From: Neobacillus niacini
Lineage (GTDB): Bacteria; Bacillota; Bacilli; Bacillales; Cytobacillaceae
Length of the DNA stretch: 64,000 bases
Direction of reading: 5' to 3'
Assembly (NCBI RefSeq): GCF_000759675.1
Contig: NZ_BAWM01000146.1
Span: 1-64,000, forward strand
In this document: one piece after another, positions 51,981 through 62,500 of the stretch
Position numbering within the stretch: the stretch's first letter is position 1
Layout of the letters: the number at the start of each line of letters is the position of its first letter
Notes under the pieces: model-generated
What the model saw: only the letters and a program-made list of their open reading frames with translations
The model's database searches: none
Told to the model about the DNA's origin: nothing
Program-made: the position numbers and the translations under genes

Positions 51981-54794
51981 ATGGATACGGTCGAAAAGAA
52001 GTTAATTGTGAATTCCGAAAAAGGGAATTTATTAAGAGAATTAGTGAGATCCATGAACGAGTGTGAGCGGTTTTATTTTAGTGTAGCTTTTATTAACTTT
52101 AGCGGCTTGCAGCTTTTGCTTGACCCTTTAAAGGAAGCAGAGGAAAAGGGTGTTAAAGGGAAAATCATTACGTCAACTTATCTGAATTTCACTGATGCAA
52201 AGGCATTGGAAAAGATTAGAGAGTTTAATAATGTGGATTTAAAGGTTTTTGTTACGGATAAAGAGATTGGTTTCCACACGAAGGCCTACATATTTGAATA
52301 CAAAGATAGCTATAAAGTGATTATTGGTTCATCAAATATTACACAGAGTGCATTGAAAAGTAATATTGAATGGAATGTTGAAATCGTCACTAAAGAGAAT
52401 GGTCGATTTATACAGGATGTTTTAAAGGAATATGATTATCTATGGAATATGAGTGAGGTTGCCGATCAAGATTTTATTAATAGATATGAAGAGTTTCTAA
52501 AGAGCTTTAAGGATACAAAGCAATCACGTCAATTGATATATGAAAATAAAAAATACATTGTCCCAAATAGAATGCAAAGACGAGCTACAGAGAATTTAGA
52601 GAGACTGAGAAGCTTTGGGGAGAAAAAGGCGCTTGTCATTGCTGCGACCGGTACGGGTAAAACCTATATGTCAGCATTTGATGTGAAAAGCTTTAAACCA
52701 AAGAGACTTCTTTTTATTGTTCATAGAGAAGAGATCTTGAAAAAAGCAAAGGAAACCTTTGAACTGCTTTTACCAAATGAGGGACTTTCCTTCGGTCTAC
52801 TCACAGGTAACCATAAACAAAAAAATGTTGATTATGTGTTTGCTACTATTCAAACCATATCTAAATGCTTTCATGAATTTGATAGAGAAGAATTCGAATA
52901 CCTGATTATTGATGAAGCACATCATGCGACTAGCCCAACCTATCAAACTGTATTAGACTACTTTAAGCCTAAATTTACCTTAGGGATGACGGCAACACCT
53001 GAGCGCAGTGACGGTTATAATGTCTTTGACCTTTTTGATAATAATGTGGCAATAGAAGTCCGCTTGCATGAGGCGCTTGAGGACGAGCTAGTTATTCCTT
53101 TTCACTACTTTGGAATTACAGATATTGAAGGTATAGATTTGAGTGATGTGAACATTGACGATATTGCTGAAATCACAAAAAGGTTAAAGGTTAACGAACG
53201 CGTTGATTTTATTATTGAGAAAATGGACTTCTATGGTCATGACGGTGAAAAAAGAAAGGGACTAGGTTTCTGTGCTAGTATCGAGCATGCTCAGTATATG
53301 GCTAGTGAATTTAATAAAAAAGGTTATCAGAGTGTTTGTTTACACGGTGGAGATTCACCAGAAACACGTGAACGATTTATTAATCAATTAGAAAGTGACC
53401 ATGACGAATTAGAATTCATTTTTACAGTTGATATCTTTAATGAAGGTGTGGATATTCCATCTATAAATACCGTATTAATGTTAAGACCAACTAATTCTCC
53501 CATTGTATTTATTCAGCAGCTTGGAAGAGGGTTACGGAAACATGCAGAAAAAACTTTCTTAACGGTACTCGATTTTATCGGGAACCATAACAAAACATTC
53601 CTAATTGCACTCGCATTAAACGGAAGTCGTTATTATGATAAAGAAAGTTTGAAGGTAGCAGTTGCAACAGGATTTGCTAATATACCTGGGTGTACCCATA
53701 TTCAAATGGATAAAATCACACAGGAAAGAATATTGACTCAGATTGATAGTGAAAACTTCAATTCAATGAAGTACCTTAAGGAAGAATACTTTGAATTTAA
53801 GAAACTTAATCAAGGTCGGATACCATTCTTGCTATTGGATTATCTGAAGTATGACGGAGCACCTGATCCTGTTAAATTCATTGATCGGGAAAAAACTTAC
53901 TTACAATTTGTGGCCAAAGTGGAGAAGGATGATTATTTAAAGGAACTTTTACAGAATGAAGCGTTTGAAGGGACTTTAAAAGAACTGTCAAGCAAGCTTC
54001 CACTTAAGCGAATTTATGAGTTTGTAATCATTCGCTATTTATTAGAACACGATGAAATAAATCTAGAAATTGCAAAGAAACAAATCTTAAAGATGATAAC
54101 TGAAATTGATGATGATAGTGTTCTACATGCCTTTGAGTGCCTGAATCAAAACTACTATGATAGTGTACAAATAAAGAATAAGCCTAAATTAGTTCAATAT
54201 AGCAATGGCAAACTTATGAAGACTCCACTTTTTAAAGAGCTATTGGAAAATGAAGATTACAAGAAGTTTATCGAAGATATTATTACTTATGGGATTTTCC
54301 GATATGAAAAGGAATTTAAAGCTGAGTACTACGGTGTGCCACATTTTAAACTTTATGAGCAATATCAAATGGTGGATGCGGCTTTACTATCTAACTATCG
54401 TAAAATCCATAGTTCCTTTAGAGGGTCAGGATTGTTAGCAAATGGGAATGAGTATTTTCTATTTATTGATTTACATAAAGAAGAGGATGTTAAAGAAAGT
54501 ATTAATTACAAAGATAAATTTATTAGTCCTCACGAATTTCAATGGCAATCAGTGAATAGTACAACCCAACAGTCTGAAAGAGGGAAAAATATTATTTTTA
54601 ATAAACAACGCAGTGTCAATCTTCACTTATTTATTCGTAAGTATAAAGAGATTGATGGTAAGACGGAGCCATATATTTATATCGGTAAAGGGAATTCGGT
54701 TGAATTTGAAGGGGATAAGCCAATTACGGTATGGATGGAATTAGAAAATGAAGTACCGGCAAGTTTATATACAGAGTTTACTAAAAAAGTGTAG
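51981..54794 (+). CDS. PLD-SF2 helicase-DUF3427 protein
   Basis: 937 residues. An N-terminal phospholipase D-like nuclease domain has one HKD-type motif (His99, Lys101, then GSSN at 116-119). An SF2 helicase core follows, with Walker A ATGTGKT (222-228), DEAH (311-314), TATPERSDG and QQLGRGLRK. The C-terminal half (about 560-937) matches DUF3427-type extensions. The layout is that of restriction-like DNA translocase-nucleases linked to phage defence. AGGGG precedes ATG. A NUDIX gene converges 20 bp downstream. Confidence 0.88.
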   Translation: MDTVEKKLIVNSEKGNLLRELVRSMNECERFYFSVAFINFSGLQLLLDPLKEAEEKGVKGKIITSTYLNFTDAKALEKIREFNNVDLKVFVTDKEIGFHTKAYIFEYKDSYKVIIGSSNITQSALKSNIEWNVEIVTKENGRFIQDVLKEYDYLWNMSEVADQDFINRYEEFLKSFKDTKQSRQLIYENKKYIVPNRMQRRATENLERLRSFGEKKALVIAATGTGKTYMSAFDVKSFKPKRLLFIVHREEILKKAKETFELLLPNEGLSFGLLTGNHKQKNVDYVFATIQTISKCFHEFDREEFEYLIIDEAHHATSPTYQTVLDYFKPKFTLGMTATPERSDGYNVFDLFDNNVAIEVRLHEALEDELVIPFHYFGITDIEGIDLSDVNIDDIAEITKRLKVNERVDFIIEKMDFYGHDGEKRKGLGFCASIEHAQYMASEFNKKGYQSVCLHGGDSPETRERFINQLESDHDELEFIFTVDIFNEGVDIPSINTVLMLRPTNSPIVFIQQLGRGLRKHAEKTFLTVLDFIGNHNKTFLIALALNGSRYYDKESLKVAVATGFANIPGCTHIQMDKITQERILTQIDSENFNSMKYLKEEYFEFKKLNQGRIPFLLLDYLKYDGAPDPVKFIDREKTYLQFVAKVEKDDYLKELLQNEAFEGTLKELSSKLPLKRIYEFVIIRYLLEHDEINLEIAKKQILKMITEIDDDSVLHAFECLNQNYYDSVQIKNKPKLVQYSNGKLMKTPLFKELLENEDYKKFIEDIITYGIFRYEKEFKAEYYGVPHFKLYEQYQMVDAALLSNYRKIHSSFRGSGLLANGNEYFLFIDLHKEEDVKESINYKDKFISPHEFQWQSVNSTTQQSERGKNIIFNKQRSVNLHLFIRKYKEIDGKTEPYIYIGKGNSVEFEGDKPITVWMELENEVPASLYTEFTKKV

Positions 54795-54821
54795 TCTTCT
54801 CAGGTTGAGAAGACTATTTTT
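54793..54821. terminator. Shared terminator
   Basis: AGTCTTCTCA-GGT-TGAGAAGACT then ATTTTT, straddling the ends of helicase and NUDIX genes. Confidence 0.88.
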
Positions 54822-55212
54822 CATTTATTAATTGTTCAACAGCCGGAATGTCTGCGGGTGCCCACTTGAGAGAATCAAGATTTTCTCTTTTTAACCAGAT
54901 TAGCTTGGAATGCTCACTCGGAGTTGGCGTACCTTCGACAACCTTGCATTTAATAGAAATTAAATTAATGATAAAGGTTTCGTATTCATGTGTGTTGTCG
55001 TTGAAGATTGCTTTTGTTGTCTCAATCTTACATTCCAATTCTTCGTCTATTTCTCTTTCTAGTGCTGAGAATATATCTTCATCCTTTTCCACTTTCCCAC
55101 CTGGGAACTCCCACATATTAGGAATAGACATTACTGGCGATCTTAGCGCACATAATATTTCGTTATTTTCATTTTCAATAACAGCAGCAACTACTTTTAC
55201 GAGTTTCTTCAT
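54814..55212 (-). CDS. NUDIX (deoxy)nucleoside triphosphate pyrophosphohydrolase
   Basis: 132 residues, MutT-like. KKLVKVVAAVIENENNEILC opening, MWEFPGGKVE and a full Nudix box (G-x5-E-x7-REIDEEL) around residues 37-59. Likely cleans (d)NTPs such as 8-oxo-dGTP or modified/CTP-type substrates; specificity not visible. ATG 55212 follows GGAGGC; the longer frame to 55224 covers that site. Convergent with the helicase. Confidence 0.88.
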   Translation of the reverse strand: MKKLVKVVAAVIENENNEILCALRSPVMSIPNMWEFPGGKVEKDEDIFSALEREIDEELECKIETTKAIFNDNTHEYETFIINLISIKCKVVEGTPTPSEHSKLIWLKRENLDSLKWAPADIPAVEQLINEK

Positions 55213-55447
55213 GATAGCCTCCATTGATATTTATAATCATAATAATATCATTTTTTAAAATTATATTCTTTTAACAGGAACCGCTACTACTATTACGAAC
55301 GAATGTTTTGAGAAAAGTGGAGATAAAATGAAAGAAGCGTTATCAAAGGAAATAGGTCTATTCAAACAGTTATTAATAGTAATTGGATTTTAATTTACCT
55401 TGGCATAATCGACATATCAATCAACTTCATCTAATTAAGCTAAATCT

Positions 55448-55598
55448 TTGATTAAAAGGGTAGAGGACTTGTAACATATTATTTAGAGAAACTAATCAAA
55501 CGTTTAATTAAATCGGTTAATAAACTAATCAAACGATTGATTGAATGGGCGGAAGCCTTGGTAAACCTGGTTTAGAAAACTAATCAAACGTTTGATGA
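55448..55598. repeat. Array of TAATCAAACGTTTGATTA elements
   Basis: Three palindrome copies at 55493-55510, 55526-55543 and 55581-55598, each preceded by AAAC, with TTTGATTAAAAGGG at 55448 as a half copy. The stretch before copy 1 (GGGTAGAGGACTTG...TTTAGAG) resembles that before copy 3 (GGGCGGAAGCCTTG...TTTAGAA), so whole units are repeated. Lies directly upstream of the MazG-like gene. Same family as 2871-2956. Confidence 0.8.
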
Positions 55599-55632
55599 AC
55601 AATTGAGCGGTCTAATGACGGAAAGGATTATA

Positions 55633-56019
55633 ATGAAAGACATACAAAACTTTACGAAACAGTATCAAAAAGAAATGGGATGGGAAATTACTGATGAAAG
55701 TTATGCTAAAAGCAGAGATTCTCTATTAAATAATTACATGCTGCTGACGACGGAGGTTGCCGAGGTTGCGGAAGAGCTCCGTAAGGCCTTTAATCTTACT
55801 TATTCCTATAACCAAGAGGGAATGGATGAAGAGCAGGCTTTTGAGTTGGCTAAGAACCAGATTAAAGAAAACATCAGCAAAGAGCTGTCGGACTGTTTGG
55901 CTTATATGCTCAAGTTTTATAACTTTTTTGGCATTGACGCAGAAGAAAGTTTTTATCAAAAGATGGCTGAAGTAAAAAATCGTAAGAATAAGGATATTGT
56001 ATTAGCTAAGAAAAAGTAA
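55633..56019 (+). CDS. MazG-like nucleotide pyrophosphohydrolase
   Basis: 128 residues, all-helical. LLTTEVAEVAEELRKAF and ISKELSDCLAYMLKFYNFFG carry the ExxE / ExxD metal motifs of the MazG/dUTPase superfamily. Hydrolyses non-canonical or excess NTPs to NMPs. ATG 55633 is set by GGAAAGGA; TTG 55603 is in the repeat array. The palindrome array ends 34 bp before the start and could hold its operator. Confidence 0.82.
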   Translation: MKDIQNFTKQYQKEMGWEITDESYAKSRDSLLNNYMLLTTEVAEVAEELRKAFNLTYSYNQEGMDEEQAFELAKNQIKENISKELSDCLAYMLKFYNFFGIDAEESFYQKMAEVKNRKNKDIVLAKKK

Positions 56020-56078
56020 GGGTCAGAATCTCTTAACGGTTATTAGTAGAATACAAATATATACAAAGAGTTTTAAGA

Positions 56079-56114
56079 GCGAAGGGATAAGATAATTCCT
56101 TCGCGTTTTTTTGT
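56079..56114 (+). terminator. Intrinsic terminator
   Basis: GCGAAGGGAT / ATTCCTTCGC followed by GTTTTTTTG. Confidence 0.88.
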
Positions 56115-56356
56115 TTGAGAATGGGCCTAATTGAGAAGGTTAAATTAAAGTAACTGGTGCAATTAACAAGATAAGAAAAACTAAGTTAGGAGGTTTCGAT
56201 GATTACAGCTAACGAAATCTACCATCCTTGACAAGGCTCTAAAAATACTAAAAACACCGCAGTGGAAAATTCTTTTTAAAAAAATATATTATTTCAAACC
56301 GTTTTGCGTTTTTTCTCGTTACCTATAGTGATACTTGTAAAAAAGGAGGAAAAGAA

Positions 56357-57142
56357 ATGAACAAAACCGTATTTATTTCTGGATTATTATTAATGATGCT
56401 AGTGCTGCTCGGGCTTTCGGAAGCCGCGGATTCGAAACAGGCGCAGGCCAGCCGAAATAATGATGAAGTTGTAAACGTTTACGGACCAGGAGGGCCTCTC
56501 GGGCCAATGAAAGAGCTGGCGGAACGGTTTACAGAGGAAACGGGAATAAAAGTGAATGTAACTGCTGGTCCAGAAGCAAAATGGATCGATAAAGCCAAAC
56601 AGGATGCCGACATTATTTATGGAGGCTCCGAGTATATGCTTCGTGACTTTATGCTCAAATATCCCGGAATGATTGATGAAAAAACACGTACAGAGCTGTA
56701 TCCGAGAGCGGCAGGCATTTTAGTCAGAAAAGGAAACCCAAAGAACATTCGATCGTTGGAGGATTTAACGAAAGATGGCGTTAAAATCATTGATGTCAAT
56801 GGTGCTGGCCAGCTTGGACTGTGGGAGGATTTGGCGGGAAGAAAAGGGCTTATTCCTGGAATTGACCGCAATATTGCCATTTCAGTAATATCAAGCGCGG
56901 AAGCCATTGAGCACTGGAAAGCTAATTCCAAATATGATGCTTGGATTACATACGAGTCTTGGCATTATCGGTTAAAGGACGAGACAGATTTGGTTCAGCT
57001 CCCTGAAGAAGACAAACTGTATAGGGGAACACCTATTAGTATGACAAATGATTCGAACAATAAGAAAGACGCAAAAATGTTTATCGACTACTTAAAAACA
57101 GAAGCTTCACACCAAGTTTTTCAAAAATGGGGATGGAAATGA
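56357..57142 (+). CDS. AcfC-like extracellular substrate-binding protein
   Basis: 261 residues. Signal peptide (about 1-22, LLLMMLVLLGLSEAA) and a type II periplasmic-binding fold: VNVYGPGGPLGPMKELAERF, GPEAKWIDKAKQDADIIYGG, then GAGQLGLWEDLAGRKG. Similar to accessory colonization factor AcfC and molybdate-binding-like proteins. No lipobox Cys, no ABC permease nearby. AGGAGG upstream. Likely ligand is an anion, not provable here. Confidence 0.8.
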   Translation: MNKTVFISGLLLMMLVLLGLSEAADSKQAQASRNNDEVVNVYGPGGPLGPMKELAERFTEETGIKVNVTAGPEAKWIDKAKQDADIIYGGSEYMLRDFMLKYPGMIDEKTRTELYPRAAGILVRKGNPKNIRSLEDLTKDGVKIIDVNGAGQLGLWEDLAGRKGLIPGIDRNIAISVISSAEAIEHWKANSKYDAWITYESWHYRLKDETDLVQLPEEDKLYRGTPISMTNDSNNKKDAKMFIDYLKTEASHQVFQKWGWK

Positions 57143-57167
57143 TAACTAGTATAAGGAGTGGTTGGAG

Positions 57168-57656
57168 ATGAAAAAATGGATGTTAGTTTTATCAATTTTT
57201 GCTTCTATATTTGTTTTAGGCGCCTGTGGAAATGAAGCTGAAGAAACGGCAAAGGGAACTCAAAGCGAAACTGATGCAGCATCGGAAACTGTTGCTAAAG
57301 AAGAAGACGCGGCAAGTTTGCAATTGCTTAAGAATGAAGCGGTAGGTGAGTATCTTTCTGATTCAGAGGGGAAGGCGCTATACTATTTTAAGAATGACGT
57401 ATCCACAAAAAGCAACTGCACTGGTGATTGCTTAGCAAAATGGCCGCCATTTACAGAAAAGGAATTTGAAGTGCCGGATGGGTTCAATAAAAAAGACTTC
57501 GGTACGATTACAAGAGAGGATACTGGGGCGGAGCAGGTAACGTACAAAGGATACCCTCTGTACTACTTTGTGAATGACAAAAAAGAGGGTGACGTAAACG
57601 GCCAGGGTGTGAAAGATGTATGGTTTATTGTAAACAGTGAAACAGTCTTTCAATAA
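57168..57656 (+). CDS. COG4315-type secreted lipoprotein
   Basis: 162 residues. Lipobox LGAC (Cys about 20), an acidic linker, then two copies of the secreted Y-x4-D repeat (PF03640): ALYYFKNDVSTKSNCTGDCL and PLYYFVNDKKEGDVNGQGVK. Surface-attached, function not established. ATG 57168 follows TAAGGAG. In Bacilli such genes often sit with ECF sigma and anti-sigma genes; a truncated sigma gene follows here. Confidence 0.82.
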   Translation: MKKWMLVLSIFASIFVLGACGNEAEETAKGTQSETDAASETVAKEEDAASLQLLKNEAVGEYLSDSEGKALYYFKNDVSTKSNCTGDCLAKWPPFTEKEFEVPDGFNKKDFGTITREDTGAEQVTYKGYPLYYFVNDKKEGDVNGQGVKDVWFIVNSETVFQ

Positions 57657-57669
57657 ATATAAAAAGGAT

Positions 57670-57699
57670 CAGGAACTTTCACAAGAGTGATGGTTCCTG
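57670..57699 (+). terminator. Weak hairpin
   Basis: CAGGAAC / GTTCCTG stem after the lipoprotein gene, poor T-tail. Confidence 0.35.
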
Positions 57700-57764
57700 T
57701 TCATCATTCTATTGTAGGGTTTAACCAATAATAAAGATATCAATGGTGAGGAGTGCAGGTACGA

Positions 57765-57971
57765 TTGAAGAACAAACGTGATGACGAATTAATGAGATTA
57801 GTGAAAAAAAAGCATCGTCCTGCTCTAGAAGAACTTTATGATCGCTACATTAAATTAGTCTATAGCTTTGGATTTAAATTTACAAACGGCAATGAAGATA
57901 AAACGAAAGAAATTGTCCAGTTAGTATATTTAAAGCTTTGGACGACAAAAAGCAGCATATATATTCAATAA
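57765..57971 (+). pseudogene. ECF sigma factor, truncated after region 2
   Basis: LKNKRDDELMRLVKKKHRPA, LEELYDRYIKLVYSFGFKFT and IVQLVYLKLWTTKSSIYIQ form a sigma-70 region 2 start, but the frame ends after 69 codons and region 4 is absent. TTG 57765 has GAGGAG upstream. Probably the broken regulator of the preceding lipoprotein. Confidence 0.75.
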
Positions 57972-58030
57972 ATAGGCACCCCCCTCTTTTGTCATCTTAT
58001 TGTCTTGATTTTAACAAATACTCTTATTCC

Positions 58031-58070
58031 GTAATCGGGCGCTTATCCAGAACAATGATGGCGTCTTATT
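58031..58070 (+). repeat. 40-bp dispersed element (plus orientation)
   Basis: Begins GTAATCGGGCGCTT and ends GGCGTCTTATT; counterpart of 19331-19370. Nothing else is supported in 57972-58230. Confidence 0.5.
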
Positions 58071-58230
58071 TAATGTAATAGAGTATTGTGTTAATCACTT
58101 AATTTTGGAATAATTGGTATTAAGCAAAAGGGCAGTTTTACCGAATAAGTGAGGATATAAGTTTGCGGTGGATAATACTTTACCTAACGAAGTAAGTTGT
58201 TGATATTTTCAAAAGGAGTTAAAAACAGTT

Positions 58231-58681
58231 ATGACTCAATACATATATATTGCTTCACCAATGAAGCTCCCTCAAGGTTCGTTCGGTTCAAATCCCGTGT
58301 CTTCTGAACAACCCAATGTCTTTAAAAGTGAATTAGACTTTGCACATCTTTATTTTGAAAATAATTACGATGGCAAACTGAAACGAAAAGTTTCATAATA
58401 GTCCCCATTTCTCATTCATTCACCAAGTGGCAGTTTACGTTAATTATATCACTTTTAATTATAGATTAAAGGGAACACCGGAAGAGGAAAAGTGTTTAAA
58501 AATACTATATTTTTATTTAGAAGAAGCCCTTCAATCCAGTGGAATTGTAGAGTATTTTACTTCCCTCAGTGGCAAAGAAGATTTGGAAATTTCAAAAAGA
58601 AGAAACATTCGTTGGATGGAAGTAAAAACACCTTACGACCTAGTGTTGGAAGACCGTGAGTTTTGGGAAATTACATTATAA
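58231..58681 (+). pseudogene. Unknown protein of about 149 residues split by a one-base insertion
   Basis: Frame 1 from ATG 58231 (AAAGGAG upstream): MTQYIYIASPMKLPQGSFGS to LKRKVS then TAA. Dropping one base at 58396-58399 restores SPHFSFIHQVAVYVNYITFN and YRLKGTPEEEKCLKILYFYL to DRE FWEITL. Both halves look coding and abut, so a single gene was disrupted (or the assembly has an indel). Family not recognised. Confidence 0.65.
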
Positions 58682-59505
58682 AACGACATAATAATGCCTT
58701 TTGAACGACAAAAGATGTGATTTTTGATCAACACATGAAATATGAGCCTCCAAATACAGATGTGTTAGGTACTAGAGAGTAGAGTTATTCATTCTGAATT
58801 TTCAAAAAGTTAAACGCTTACATATTGTTTTTTTTACCAACGAGTGATATACTGAATATAATTTCCATATTGTTCACATGTTACTGATTCGATCAGGCAG
58901 GGTGGTATAGTTGAAAGAATTTTCAATTCTTTTGATTCAACCTCCGTGCCTTTTTTGCGTTTATTTAAAGAGATTAAACAGCGTTATGGTAATAAGAACA
59001 TTGTGGAAATTGACAACTAGACAACTAGACTTATATCTATTATTTCAAATTACAAAAATATACCGAAATAGGGATGTAAATAAAGTAGGTCTATCTATAT
59101 AGAATATGAACTGATAAATCATTAAGTAATGTTTTATCAGCATAACTAAAAATGGAGCTGACCTATCGTATTTAAAATAAGTCAGTTTACATTATTTCAT
59201 TAAGGGGGTGTAAGATTTTGGTATAGAAAAATGGCTGTACACTAAAATTTTTTATTAGAAGCAACGAATATTTTTAAATTTAAAAAAAGGTGAGGTGACA
59301 ATAAGTAAAAAAGTACTGTCAATTTTTATAACTGAAGCTCAATTCATTTTCCTATAGTAGTTTGATGAAAATATTCATATACGAGGTGGAATTATATGAG
59401 AAAATCAGGAGTTATCTTATGTCTATTTGAAATTTGATGAGAAAAATTTGAAGAAGGTACTTATATAATTGATACTTAAAACCCAAATAAAGAGGAGAAT
59501 GTAGG
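58682..59505. other. Gene-free region
   Basis: About 820 bp without a supported gene. A cre-like sequence on the minus strand (TGTAAGCGTTTAAC, 58809-58822) may serve the hexosaminidase 700 bp away or nothing. A short frame near 58930-59020 (FDSTSVPFLRLFKEIKQRYG) looks like a gene scrap without start. Confidence 0.4.
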
Positions 59506-62500
59506 TTGAAAAAATTAATTAGAAATAAAACTTTCCCTTTGACATTAGTAATTATGTTACTATTTAATTTACTTAATTTTGGATTAATATTACCTAATAA
59601 AGTTAAAGCTGCGCCCAATATTCCTTCCTTATTACCTAAACCTGTAAGTTATATACCCGGCACTGGTCAATTTACTTTAACCCCAAACAGTTCGATATAC
59701 GTAGCCGGGAATTCTCAAGAGGAAACAGATGAAATTTATAACATTGCCAAATTATTTGTAGAAAAGTTGAATACTTCCACAGGATTTAATATCAGCATTA
59801 TAAAATCAAATAGCCCTCAAGTAGGAAGTATTTATTTTACTACAATAGGAGGAGCTTCAGAGCAAGGGAATGAAGGATATAGTTTAGTTACAGAAACTGA
59901 TAAAGTTACAATTACTGCGTATAAATCTGAAGGTATTTTCAGAGGTATGCAAACATTAATACAGCTCTTACCAGCAGAGATTGTAAAGAGTACAGTTGTT
60001 ACTGGTGTACCATGGGTTATACCTAGTTCAACTATTAATGACAAGCCTTCATATAGTTATCGAGGACTAATGCTCGATGTAGCTAGACACTTTTTCACAG
60101 TAGATCAAGTTAAGCGTCAGATTGATCTTGCATCACAGTATAAGATTAATAAACTCCATTTACACTTGTCAGATGATCAAGGATGGCGGATTGAAATTAA
60201 ATCCAGACCAGACCTCATAACATATGGAAGCATATCGGCAGTTAATCGTGATCAGGGTGGATATTATACACAGGAACAATTTAAGGATATCGTAAGCTAT
60301 GCAAATGCTAGATATGTCGAAGTTATTCCTGAAATTGATATGCCTGGACATACGAATGCAGCATTAGCATCTATTCCAGAATTAAATCCTACTGGAGTCA
60401 GAGCGCAACCTAGGTATGATATAGCTGTAGGTTATAGTACACTTATGGCTCGATCTGAAGCAACTTATGATTTTGTTGATGATGTAATAAGAGAACTTGC
60501 TGCTATTTCACCTTCACAGTATTTTCATATGGGAGGGGATGAATCTCATTCAACTTCTGATGAAGATTACGATTATTTTATAGGAAGAGTCGCAAGTATT
60601 GTAAATAAATATGGTAAGAAAATTGTAGGATGGGACCCATATGATACTTCTACAGGTATAACATCGAAAGATTCCATTCTACAAAACTGGCATGCTACTC
60701 CTTCAACTGGGACTTCTGCCATATCAAAAGGAATGAAGATGATATTATCTCCAGCAAATGCTTATATAGATCAGAAATACTACCCTAATTCTCCTTTAGG
60801 ATTACAATGGAGAGGATATATAAATACAAATAAAGCTTACAGTTGGGATCCAACAGATTTTGCTCCTGCAGCTTCTATTTATGGAATAGAAAGCACACTA
60901 TGGTCAGAAACCGTTGTTACTCAGGATAATTTGGATTACATGATATATCCAAGATTAATAGCTAATGCAGAGGTTGGCTGGACACCTAAGAGTATGAGAG
61001 ACTGGACCGATTTTAAGACTAGACTTTATAACCATGCTTCAAGTTTAGAGAATAAGGGAATCAAGTATTTCGCAGATCCTATTGCTTTCACTCCACCAGC
61101 ACTGCCAATTAACTCAAAATGGAACATGGATGAAGGTACAGGAACTACAGCAGCCGATGGCGCAGGTAGATATAATGCAACACTATTAAGTACCACAACA
61201 TCTCTTCCAACATGGACAACAGGTAAATTTGGTAGTGCTGTTAGTCTTAATGGGACTTCTCAATATATAAGTTTGGGAGGCACAGAGATAACTGGAGACT
61301 GGACGTTAGGTATGTGGGTTAATGGCAGATCTAATACAACCAAGAGTGCTGAGGTACTTGTTAGTGGTCCAACATCTAGTATTAAGGCTAACCAATGGAA
61401 TAAAACAGGTAAAGTTGGATTTTCTGTATATGGAGTTAAAGACAGTACATTCAATTATAAGCTTCCTACTACAGACACATGGGTTCATCTGACCTTTGTT
61501 GGCTCCAGTGCAGGGACATCACTTTATGTTAATGGTGTACTTATTGAAACAATTCCAGATAAAATGAATGGTCCAATGTCATATGTGGGAGCTGAAATAC
61601 AACCTGGAACTGGTTCAAAAACTTCATTCTTTGCAGGCAGCGTAGACCAGCTAACAATAGTCGATAGAGCTTTGAATGCCAATGAGATTGTAGCATTGAC
61701 AAAATCACCAATAGCAACTTTAAGTTCTATTACTTTAAATGGTACACCATTAAATGGATTTGCAGCACAAACAACAGATTACAATGTAGTGTTACCGGCA
61801 GGAACAACTGAAGTTCCAACAGTAGCTGCAACTACATCAGATAGTAATGCAAGTGCAGTAGTAACAGCTGCAACAAAACTACCAGGTACAACAACTATAA
61901 AGGCAATTGCTGAGGATGGAACTACAACAAAGACATATAATGTTAACTTTACAGTTGATAAATTGAATTCTGTCAAGATAACTGCTGATAAAGAAATCTT
62001 TGGCAAAACACAGACAGGAATGCTTAATATAACAGGAAAGCTTGATAGCGGAATTGATGCGGATCTTACAAATGCTACAATACAATATACAAGCAGTAAT
62101 TCAGAAGTAGCATCTGTAGATAACAACGGGGTAATAACACCTAATAAAGAAGGAAATGCAGTTATTACTGCAATAGTTAATCTATATGAAACAATAATAG
62201 AATCAAATAACATCCCAATCGTAGTAGATTATACAGCACCTGTTTCTTTCGCAAAGGTAAATGGAAACGGGTCGAATGATTGGTATCATTCGAATGTAAC
62301 TGTTGCTTTAAGTTCAAATGATAATTTGAGCGGCCTTAACAGGACAGAATACAGAATAGGCGGTAGCGGTGATTGGATTCCTTATAATAAGCCAATTGAC
62401 ATTAATCAAGAGGGAGTTAATACGCTGGAATTTCGCTCGATAGACAGAGCAGGTAATATTGAAGAGACAAAACAGCAGATTATAAAAATTGATAAAACAA

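Noticed and set aside
55448..55598. CRISPR array
   Set aside because: The repeats are short palindromes with unequal spacers (15 and 37 nt) and no cas genes are present anywhere in the window.
58911..59102. 63-codon plus frame upstream of the hexosaminidase
   Set aside because: No ribosome site or family features in this frame; another frame in the same DNA looks slightly more coding but has no start.
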